Source: Alopecurus myosuroides (Eukaryota; Streptophyta; Magnoliopsida; Poales; Poaceae). Taken from it: a stretch of DNA of 64,000 bases. The notes beneath the pieces were generated by a model that was given only the letters and a program-made list of their open reading frames with translations, made no database searches and had not been told where the DNA came from. A program made the translations under genes and the position numbers. Position 1 is the first letter of the stretch, and each line of letters opens with the position of its first letter. The stretch spans positions 1-64,000 of the forward strand of contig JAPCYS010004110.1 in the NCBI GenBank assembly GCA_028641055.1, given 5' to 3'. Below are positions 54,928 to 64,000 of this stretch, piece after piece.

Positions 54928-55898
54928 ATGCCTCCAACAGGAACAACCCGCCTCCGCCACCACCAATGGGGGAACTGTTAGCTCAGATGACCCAAGTGGT
55001 GACACAGATGGCCCAGATCCAGGCTAACCAGCACCACAACCAGAATGCTCCGCGAGTCAGCATTAAGGAGTTTCTGAGCATGGGACCGAGAGCTTTCGTG
55101 GCAACACGTGAGCCTCTGGATGCTGATGACTGGATCAGGGAGATGAACAGGGCTCTGGAGATAGCTCATGTTGCTGAGGAAGATAAGGTCAAGTATGCCA
55201 CCTACCTACTGAAGGGTCAGGCAGCTACTTGGTGGGAGAACTACCAGACCATGAGAGCTGGCTATCCTATCACCTGGGGATGTTTCAAGGATGCCTTCCT
55301 GAAGCACCACATCCCAGATGGTTCATGGAAAGGATGCGTGAGGAATTTGCTCCCTCAGACAGGGCAAGCGGACGTCCTCGGCTACCAGAACGAGTTCAAT
55401 CGTCTCGCTCGGTACGCCGGTGACGAAGTGTCCAATGAAGCCAAGAAGATGGCAAGGTTCCGCCGAGGTTTTAACCCGGAACTGAAGTACGCTCTCACAA
55501 CATCAAGTGCAAGGACTTCGTGGAGCTCGTGAACAACGCTCAATGAGGAGAATGGGCGCAAGGCGTTCGAAGAGTCGCGCAAGCACTCGCGTGAGGGTGG
55601 TTCCTCCTCCAACATGACCACCCCTCCGCAGAAGCGCCGCATCTGGGTGCCAAATGGTGCTGTCACTCGGGCTCCAAATGCCCAAGCTTCTCCAGGCTTT
55701 GGTCCCCGCCCACCCAACCCATCTCAGATGCAGGGTCAGAGGATTCCAATGGGGCAGCCAAGGCCAGGTCCTCCTCGAGTCATCACTTGCTTCAAGTGCA
55801 AGGAGACTGGGCACTACGCTGATAAGTGCACTCAGAAGCAGCTACCCCTACCTCCTCGCCAACACCAACCAGGCAATGGTTCGTGCTCCCCCGGCTAA
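54928..55898 (+). pseudogene. gag: Element E gag
   Basis: MPPT at 54928 shifts frame into NNPPPPPPMGELLAQMTQ. The retrotransposon-gag core is at about 55070-55480 (DADDWIREMNRALEIAHV, YLLKGQAATWWENYQ, EFNRLARYAGDEVSNEAKK). Shifts occur near 55320-55380 and 55500. The CCHC zinc knuckle CFKCKETGHYADKC lies at about 55788-55829. TTCTGTTCAG just before the ATG could be a splice acceptor. Three or more frameshifts make it dead. Confidence 0.85.
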
Positions 55899-55949
55899 AG
55901 CCTTCAACTCCAACAACAGGCCTTCGGGAGGAACGCGAGGGTGAACCAT

Positions 55950-58900
55950 ATCAAGGCCGACAAAGCTGAGGAAAGCTGCTGACGTCGTTCTCGGTATATT
56001 ACCCGTAAACTCTATTCCAGCTAAAGTGTTGTTTGATACTGGAGCATCGCATTCGTTTGTGTCAAAGATCTTTGCTACAACGTACAATTTAGCTCTGGTT
56101 CCACTAAGCAATCAAATCTATGTGCACTCTCTGGGAACTAAAATGATTACTTCCAAGATAAGCATGGACAATCAGATCCTAATTGGAGGTCGCATATTCC
56201 TTGCTTCACTCATGTTACTGGGAATTCTGACATTGATGTCATTCTGGGTATGGATTGGTTGAAGACCCACAAAGCTAAAATTGACTGTGCTCAAAAGTCA
56301 ATAACTCTCTCCCACACTTCAGGCCAGATAGTCTATTCTCCATATGGATCAAGTTCTGTTCAGCTGTTCAACCTCGATGCCAAACCCCTTCCTGCAATTG
56401 AAAATGTTCCGGTGGTTTGTGAATTCCCTGACGTCTTTCCAGAAGAGTTGCCAGGATGCCTCCGGACAGAGCAGTTGAGTTCGTGATCGAGCTTGAGCCA
56501 GGTACTGCTCCAATCTCTAAGCATCCATACAAGATAGCTCCTCCTGAACTGAAATTATTGAAGGAGCAAATCGATATGTACATGGAGAAAGGTTACATTC
56601 AGCCTAGTTCCTCCGCTTGGGGTTGCCCCAACTCTGTTTGTTGCCAAGAAGGATCAAAACAAAAAGACTCGTGGTTGACTATCGTCTCTCAACGAGAAAA
56701 ACCATCAAGAACAAGTATCCAATTCTCGTATCGACGATCTTTTTGATCAACTTGCTGGAGCCTCAATATTCTCAAAGTTGGACTTGAGGATGGGGTACCA
56801 TCAGATAAAGATCAGAAAGGAAGATATTCCTAAGACAGTTTCACCACTCGGTACGGTCTATATGAATACACCGTCATGTCCTTTGGTCTCACAATGCACC
56901 GGGCAACGTTCTCAAGACTCATGAATTGTCTTCCATGAATACCTCGACAAGTTTGTTGTGGTATATCTTGATGACATTTTGGTCTACTCAAAATCCGAGG
57001 AAGAGCATGGAGAACACCTTCGTCTCACTCTCATGAAACTTCGCGAGCATCGTCTATATGCCAAGTTTTCCAAATGTGAGTTCTGGATTCCAGAAGTTGC
57101 ATATCTTGGTCATATCTCTGCCAAGGGCATTGCCATTGACCCGGAAAAGGTTAAGGCAATTGTTGATTGGAAACCCTAGACGGTGAAGCAAGTCAGAAGT
57201 TTTCCTTGGCTTGGCTAGCTATTGCCGTCGTTTCGTCCAAAACTTTTCTAAGATTGCTAAACCTCTCACTGATCTCACCAAGAAGGACAAGAAGTTCGTT
57301 TGGACTCCACAGTGTGATGAGAGTTTCAATCTTCCTCAAGACTAAACTCACTTCCACCCCTGTTCTGGTTGGCCCAGATACTACCAAACCTTTCCAGATA
57401 TTCTGCGATGCATCTCTCCAGGTCTAGGAGCAGTTCTTATGCAAGAACGTCAGTTGTGGCTTATGCTTCACGTCAGTTGAACTCACATGAGCAAAACTAT
57501 CCCACTCATGATCTTGAACTTGCAGCATGCAGTTGTGTTTGCCCTCAAGAAATGGAGACAATACTTGTTGGGTAACAAAACTGAAATCTTTTCCGATCAT
57601 AAGAGTCTGAAATCATCTTCACTCAGCCAGATCTGAACCTCAGGCAAAGGAGATGGATTGAGAAGATTAAGACTTTGATCTCACAATTTCTTACACTCCA
57701 GGCAAGGCTAATGTTATGGCGATGCTCTCAGTCGCAAATCCTATTGCAATAATCTCATGATCATGGAAAGCCAAACCTCCACTTCACGAAGAATTCCAGA
57801 AGCTGAACCTTGGTCTTGTCCCTGAAGGATACCTTGCTAGCTTGACAAGCCAGTCCAACTCTCGAGGACAAGATTCGGTTCTGAACAACTTCGTGATACT
57901 GAAATCAAGAAGATTGTGGAGCATCAAGGAGGGCAATGATAAGTTCAAGTCCTTCTCAATTGTGACAAGGAACTGTGTTCTTTGAAGGACGCATTGCAGT
58001 TCCTCAGATTCAAAGTCTCAAGGATATCATTCTCAAGGAGGCTCATGAAACTCCTCTCTCCATCCACCCTGGAAGTACAAAGATGTACCAGGATCTCAAG
58101 ACTCTGTATTGGTGGTCTGGCATGAAACGTGAAATTGCTCAATACGTTTCTGAATGCGACGTTTGTCAACGTGTTAAGGCAGTCCATCAGAAACAGCGGT
58201 CTACTCCAACCTCTGAAAATTCCTGAGTGGAAGTGGGACATGATTGAAATGGACTTCGTTACTGGGTTTCCAAAGTCCAAGAAGGGCAACGATGCAATCT
58301 TCGTTGTTATTGATCGTCTCACTAAGGTAGCTCACTTCTATGCTGTAAAGGAAACTATCTCAGCTAGCCAGTTAGCAGAGCTCTACACAGCAAAGGTTGT
58401 TCCTCTTCATGGTGTTCCATTGGAATAAGCTCAGACCATGGAAGTAATTTTCACTTCTCATTTCTGGAAGAGTTTTCAAGAAGCATTGGGCACCAAACTT
58501 CTGTTCAGCACAGCTTATCACCCTTAGTCTCAGGGGCAAGTCGAAAGAGTCAATCAGATTCTCGAGGATATGCTCAGAGCATGTGGTATCTCCTTTGGCA
58601 TGAAATGGGAGGATTGCCTTCCATATGCTGAATTCTCCTACAACAACAGCTACAGGCAAGCCTAGGCATGGCACCCATTTGAGGCACTGTATGGTCGCAG
58701 ATGCAGGAGTCCAATCAATTGGTCTGGAGCTGGTGAACGTTCACTTTTTTGCCCTGACATTGTTAAGGAAGCCGAGGAGAAAGTTCGTATCATTCGTGAC
58801 AATCTCAGGATTGCTCAGTCTCGTCAGAAGAGCTATTATGATAGCAAGCAGGGATATGATCTATGCCTGGTGATAAGGCATATCTCCGTGTAACCCCCTC

Positions 58901-59060
58901 AGAGGCACTCATCGTTTTGGTGTGAAAGGAAAGCTGGCACCAAGATACATTGGTCTTTCAACATTCTCTCAAGGCGGGCAGAAAATGCTTATCGTCTTGA
59001 ACTTCCAGAAAAAACTATCCAAAGTGCACGATGTGTTCCACGTGTCAGCTCAAGAAGTGT
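55950..59060 (+). pseudogene. pol: Element E protease, RT, RNase H and integrase
   Basis: Protease: VLFDTGASHSFVSKIF (about 56020-56070). Linker: GMDWLKTHKAKIDC and FPDVFPEELPG. RT pieces: [34 protein letters not shown] in another frame, and [20 protein letters not shown] (YLDD box, about 56955-57015), then [11 protein letters not shown]. RNase H fragments follow around 57170-57720. Integrase zinc region: HETPLSIHPGS..CDVCQRVK. Core: WDMIEMDFVTGFPKSK, then TAYHP-stop-SQGQVERVNQ (58500-58560). Frame changes every 100-300 bp. Confidence 0.85.
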
Positions 59061-59316
59061 TTCAAAGATCCAGATCGTGCAGTTGATCATGATTCCATTG
59101 AGCTGCAAGATGATCTATCTTAATGAGGAGCACCCTATTCGTATTCTCGATGAGACCGAGCGTAAGACTCGCAACAAGAGCACCAAGTTCTTGAAAGTCC
59201 AATGGTCGCATCATTCCGATAAAGAGGCAACGTGGGGAGACGAAGAGGATCTTCGCAAGAAGTATCCGGACCTTTTTCATCTCAGTAAGGAATCTCGGGG
59301 CGCGATTCCTTCAAGG
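59060..59316 (+). pseudogene. Chromodomain of E integrase
   Basis: PIRILDETERKTRNKSTKF, KVQWSHHSDKEATWGDEED and LRKKYPDLF form a chromodomain-type fold (KVxW..ATWExE). In chromoviruses this C-terminal module targets integration to particular chromatin. Present only in E; C keeps just its final codons (about 23860-23890). Confidence 0.85.
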
Positions 59317-59322
59317 GGGGCG
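59313..59322 (+). promoter_or_regulatory. Polypurine tract of E
   Basis: AAGGGGGGCG a few bases before the 3' LTR start TGTAACATCC. C has AAGGGGGGG at the same place. Confidence 0.7.
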
Positions 59323-59326
59323 TTTT

Positions 59327-62300
59327 TGTAACATCCCAAGTATGAAACATCCCTTAGAATGTTTGATTTATTGTTTTATTTCAAGCAATGCATCATGTCA
59401 TCATTTCATTGCATTTGTTTTATTTTGTTTGCAATTGTTATTATTTGTTTTGCATCTGTTTTATCTTGTTTTCATAATCAACTCAAACAATTTCAAATGG
59501 TTATTTTCATACTTGATCTGTTTACGACTTTTGGAATAAAATGACAAATAAAAAAAAAACCATTTTATTCCATGTTGTTTCACTTATTAAATTGTTGGTT
59601 TTAATCAAACCATTAATTCAAGCAATTAATTCCTAAATCATTTCTAAATTCAAACCAAGTCTCAAACACAGTACTCTTTTGAATTCATAAAGTTCACCAC
59701 CCATTTGTAATCTTTAAATCATTTTTAAACCTAGGGTAACCCTATTGAAAATGATTCTGTTTTTCTAATATAATTAATATTGGAAATTTCATTCAATTTG
59801 GTTTCAAATATACACAACATTTTAAATTTCAAACTTTTGAAAATCCACCTTGGCAATTGGTTGCTATTGGTATAACCAACCTAACCTAATTTTTCCAGAA
59901 TTTTTACTGATTTAAAAACCCTCTTTTTCTTCCAAAAGCAAAGCTAAAAAAAAAACAGAAAAACGAAAATAACCAAAAAAATAAAACGAGCAGCACCTAA
60001 CGCAGCGCGCGGCAGATAGCAGGCCCAACCCACCTAGCCTAGCGCGCGACCCAGCCCACTCTACCCGCTCACTTACCGCTTCGAGATTCGTGCTGCCCTT
60101 CTTTTTGAAGTACGGCAGCCATCGCCGAGCGCCACCGCGACACCGCGCGCGACTCCGGCGGCCAACCTCGCTCTCCTCGCCTATAAAGCCCCCTGGAACC
60201 CTAGGGCAGCTAACCCTAGGCCCTAGGTTCCTCGCTCCCCGCGCCGCGCCTCCAATTTCCCTACTCGCAGTCGCTCTCCCCCACCTCTGAACCCTCACCG
60301 GCGGCAGTCCCTGAAGATCGCCATGGCGCCACCCACCTAGCCACTCCACTCCTTGTCCACCTACGGGAATCGCAACGCGCTACTTCCTCTCCCCTTGGAC
60401 ACCAGAGAACACCACGGTGAGCCTCCGTTCGACGCCCGCGGTCCTCTCCTTTTCTCCGGCCACCGTGCGCCCTTAACTGAACCCGAGGAGATCGTCTCTG
60501 TTGCAGGGCCTCTCGACGTCGTTTGAGCACTGGAACCTCACCGCCACCATCTCTGCTACGTGTTGGACACTCGATCGCGCACGGAGGGGCACAGGAACAG
60601 CGCCACCATCAACATCATCGTCGCCATCAGTACGTCGCCGTCGAGCTCCCCCTCTGCCAACCTCCTGGTGAGCCCACCGTGCGCCCTTCCCTCTCTCTGT
60701 TGCTTCGCATCCGTGCACGCGTCATCCATCTGCACCGCAACCATCCATCGTAGATCGCCGCCGTTTAGCCGTGGTTCACCGTCAGTGTCGCGGAAACATT
60801 CCGTCGTCAGAAGTTCAGATAACGAATTGCACGTTATCCTCCTGCGTTGTATCCCTGTCACACGATTTCACTTAGCGCAGTGGTTCGTGCGCTCGTTTGC
60901 ACCGCGAGCTCGCGGGATCGATCCCCCGCGCCGCCGCATAAAAAACCCCAACTTTTTGCTAACCAGCGCAGGGTGAAGGGGCCACCCGTCAGCCCGCGGT
61001 GGCAGCCACGCGTGTGCGCTTTGCACGTTGGCCACGGTCACGGGGCACGGGGCAGTGGCTGGGGTTAGACCCCGTGGCTGTACCAAAAGAATAAAAACAT
61101 TTTCTGTTTTGTTTTCTAATTCTTTTAATTGGCAGAATAAAACATTAACTTCAAAAATAGATAACTTTTAATCTATAATTATGATAATTAAAAGTTATAT
61201 ATGTTTACTGTTCAAAATTTAATAATCTTTCCAACTGTTCCATTTGTGTTCTGTTTTGAGTTTTCAAAATACATTTAAAATTCAAATTTGAATAATTCAA
61301 ATGTAATTGGCAATAATTCATAAATAATTCATACTAATCCCAAATAATGCAAATAAAATATGTTTTTCAAACCATTTTGAACATTCTATTCAAATATAAA
61401 ATTTGTTTCATTGTTTGAATAATTTAAATTGCCTAAATAATTTAATACTTGTTTAATTCAATTAAATTTGATAAAATCATAACTTGGTTAATATAAAATA
61501 TTTTTGAACATGCAAAATATGTTTTCAAACCACCAAAGTGTGAACTTTGCAAATGTGAATTTGAAATTATGTTTTGACTAAATAAAATTCAATTAATATT
61601 CAAACTTGTTTTAAATTCAATTAAAACTTGTTTAATATTGTTTAATTCATAATAAATTCATCCTAATTCAAATTTCAAAATGTGAAACATGTAATCCAAC
61701 TAAAATTTGATGTTCTTTTCAAATATAAATTTTGTTAATTGTTTTGCACACTTTAAATTGGTGAAAACAATAATTATATGTGTGGCATGTTTAAGTAACC
61801 AAATTTTTCAAACTTAGTAAATAATTTCCAAACTTGTTTTATCCCTTTTCCTTTGCATCTATTATTATTATTTGTTGTTATCTTGTTATCATCATCATGC
61901 ATGCATCATGATAACAACTATCACATAATAAATAATTGTAAATCATTTGTTCCACTTATTTCAATGGATCCTTTTCCATATGCAACCCTTGCATATGGGT
62001 CCATTTAATTTGTGCTATCATGTTAGTCAGTTTATTTTGATGCAACTATTAACTTGACATGCATCATCTTGATTGTGCACAATGCCATGGCAATGATTGT
62101 TTACATTCCTGTTTTGTCTGTTTGCTTTTTCTCGAATAGACGACGACGTTGAGGGAGATGACCTTTACACACCCTTCTGAGGATCTAGCTCAGTACCCAG
62201 CTGTTGAGTTTGCAGGCAAGTTATCACTCACATGAACCATTGTGTTCCTTTCAACCCTTTACCGATACTTTCCGTTGTCCATTCTTGCTAGCCTTAGTGG

Positions 62301-63974
62301 TAGTTGTTTCTGTTACGAACCTATCACATGATTCCCTGAACCCTGATATTGCCTCACCACCCCTCCTACAACCCTGTTGATTGAGCCAGTGTCTTACTAG
62401 TATGCTTAGGTTGTTTTGCTCGAGTCTGTTACCGTTACTTTCAGTACTATATTTTATTATGTTCTGGGGGCTCGATGTTTAATCAATCAATCAATCATGC
62501 TAATATTACTGTTAATAATAATTTGATGATAAGGCACCGGCAGGAGGCCCTGTGTGGTTTTGAGGCCTGCTAGTGTCGACCCTAATAGGAAAAGGGTCTT
62601 GTCTACTGATCCATGATGAGCGCACTACCCGCATGTGGGAAGCGAGTATGGGCGCCCCCTCAATTTGATTCGATTCGCATCTCGTCCAAATCATCTCATT
62701 TAGTTCGTGCTTTCTATTTGCCGCATGCATGTTTTTGCGAGCCCAGCGCAGGGTGGAACTTTTGTAGTCGGCATAGGGGACACGGTCTTAGAGTGCTATG
62801 AGGGTCCCCTTTTCTTCAGTGATTAGCCGTGCGCCCAAGGTGCTTTGGGCTTGATGCGGAGAAGAGTTGAGTTGTGTTGAGTGCCCCGCTTGGTGGGAGG
62901 CATCCCATCTGGCGGGTTATTCATGCGTGTACGGCCAATTGGTGCAACCCTGCAGGGATAATCTTCTCGAGAAGCCGTGTTTTCCGCGGTTATGGATTAC
63001 TTGGTGAAAGTACTGGCTAACAAGTACTCAGGACAACTTAAACCTAATGATAATCTCACACCCCATGATTAACAAATTGACTAGTAATAGGATTATTATC
63101 ACAATAACTTGTTTCATCTTAATCCAACTGTGTGAGTTATCCTCGGATTGCTTTCTTTGGATAAGGGGCGAGATCCAGGATGGGTTTGTTTGATGTTATC
63201 TTCCGGTTGGTTACAACCCTCGATCTTCCCCTTTCTAATAGTTGGAAGTGATAGAATCTCTGTAGTTGGTTAGCGCAGCCAGTTGCAGCATTATTTATAT
63301 CCCCTTCTTTCCGTTGAACCCAAGTCATCTGTGTTTGTGTTGACGGGCTATACTTTGGTGAACTGTGAGTCTTGCTTGCCAGTACTTGGATGTACTGACC
63401 CCGTTGGGGCTGTGGTTTACGCAGACTACGACTACGGCTACGATGACCACCAGGATGGCTACTTCGTGGAGTTTGACGAGACTACAGACGAGTAGATAGC
63501 TGGACCAGGGCTGGATCCAGGACCTACGTGGATGGGCTTCGTCTTCTTTATTTTCTCCGGCTTCTTAAGCCTGTTGGATTTGTCTGTACCCAGACACCTT
63601 TGATTGCTTCCGCTGATGTAATGAATGCTATGTTGGGACATGTGTCCTCTGGATGATTGTATTTGCTATCTCTGCCTTAGTGAAGGCCAGTTGCAACCTT
63701 ATTTCAATATTTTGTGTCTTAGAGATAAGTTGTGATCATCATTCGTTCAAAGCTGTTGACGTACCGTGCGTGATTGATATGAAGTACGTCGACAGTAGTG
63801 CCTATGACTTCTAGTGGATAGTTTACGTCAACGGTGGAATAGCAGGGCTTGTGTTGTCGCGCATAAGCGCAGGCCTACCAGGAAGCTGGGACGTGGGAGC
63901 AGTTATGCCCCATAATCCAAGCACCTGCTATCCAGTTCGTACGATGAGTATCCCTTAGAAGCCAGGGTGCGACA
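59327..63974 (+). repeat. 3' LTR of element E (4648 bp)
   Basis: Partner of 48861-53529. tRNA-like segment 60872-60957; exon-like block 2 ends at TAG 63493-63495. Confidence 0.95.
60872..60957 (+). ncRNA. tRNA-like segment in E 3' LTR
   Basis: Copy of 50413-50499 with small indels. A-box-like TTAGCGCAGTGGTT and TTTTT at 60953-60957 are kept. Confidence 0.45.
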
Positions 63975-63979
63975 GTTCT

Positions 63980-64000
63980 TCATGCTTTCCCGAGCTTCTC
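63980..64000 (-). pseudogene. gag: Element D gag continuation right of E
   Basis: After the second GTTCT, the - strand reads EARESMK in frame with NLVIGEI at 48860 once E is removed. Cut by the window end. Confidence 0.7.

Larger units (their letters stand above)
48861..63974 (+). mobile_element. Element E: Tekay-type chromovirus (Ty3/Gypsy) with 4.65-kb LTRs
   Basis: TSDs GTTCT (48856-48860 and 63975-63979). LTRs 48861-53529 and 59327-63974. PBS TGGTATCAGAGCC at 53532. Order: upstream ORF, gag, protease, RT, RNase H, integrase, chromodomain, PPT. The 15.1-kb element is structurally complete, but its coding part has many frameshifts. Same ends and LTR plan as C, but a different subfamily. 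Confidence 0.95.
36401..64000 (-). mobile_element. Element D: Tat-type Ty3/Gypsy retrotransposon, 5' end outside window
   Basis: Reads right to left: the gag start region at 63980-64000 and 48860 downwards (split by element E), protease, RT, RNase H, integrase to 42217, an antisense gene at 37573-41069 on the + strand, PPT and 3' LTR 36401-36865. The 5' LTR lies beyond the right edge. More decayed than B: several frameshifts in gag, one in RT and three stops in pol. Confidence 0.88.

Overview
The window is a stack of nested plant transposable elements. No host gene, rRNA gene, CRISPR array or bacterial-style operon was found. The element types point to a grass genome, probably a large, repeat-rich one. 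They are a CACTA transposon with TAGTCCCGG subterminal repeats, a Helitron ending in a hairpin plus CTAG, Tat-type Ty3/Gypsy elements whose ends are TG..CA and which carry an extra antisense gene, and Tekay-type chromoviruses with LTRs of about 4.6 kb. Species cannot be read from the sequence.

Layout. 1-2448 is older sequence holding a 398-bp Helitron (172-569) and the 5' end of a CACTA element (1284-2448). Element A (Tat-like, + strand) starts at 2449 inside the CACTA transposase and still runs at 36400. Its 3' LTR is outside the window. A is split by three insertions. (1) Element B (7547-32942, - strand, TSD AGGAG) lies in A's RT/RNase H region. (2) A solo LTR of A's own family (34455-34997, TSD TCGTT) lies in A's integrase. 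(3) Element D (36401 to beyond the window, - strand) lies in A's 3' region. B is itself split by element C (18512-28519, + strand, TSD TCAAC), a Tekay-type element reduced to two 4.6-kb LTRs and 0.83 kb of internal sequence. D is split by element E (48861-63974, + strand, TSD GTTCT), a full-length but frameshifted Tekay chromovirus of a related subfamily. Insertion order is therefore CACTA, then A, then B/D/solo LTR, then C inside B and E inside D.

How the genes work together. A, B and D each encode Gag, an aspartic protease, RT, RNase H, a second archaeal-type RNase H and integrase. B and D also carry, between integrase and 3' LTR on the opposite strand, a separate intron-containing gene with its own TATA box (the 'putative gypsy type transposon' or aORF family). 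B is the best preserved: a 1161-codon gag-pro frame, a pol frame broken only by single stop codons, and LTRs differing at about 13 positions in 875. E has gag, protease, RT, RNase H, integrase and chromodomain pieces plus an unrecognised ORF upstream of gag.

Most interesting observations: (i) an in-frame UAG at the same protease/RT column in A and B; (ii) gag start codons lying inside the LTR, so that the frame runs through the primer-binding site; (iii) the spliced antisense genes of B and D; (iv) a tRNA-like segment with a T-run, and phase-compatible small acidic exons, conserved in the giant LTRs of both C and E; (v) a 21-bp coding tandem repeat in B pol that repeats the element's polypurine-tract word; (vi) an element of A's family that inserted into A itself. 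All coordinates and identities were judged by eye.
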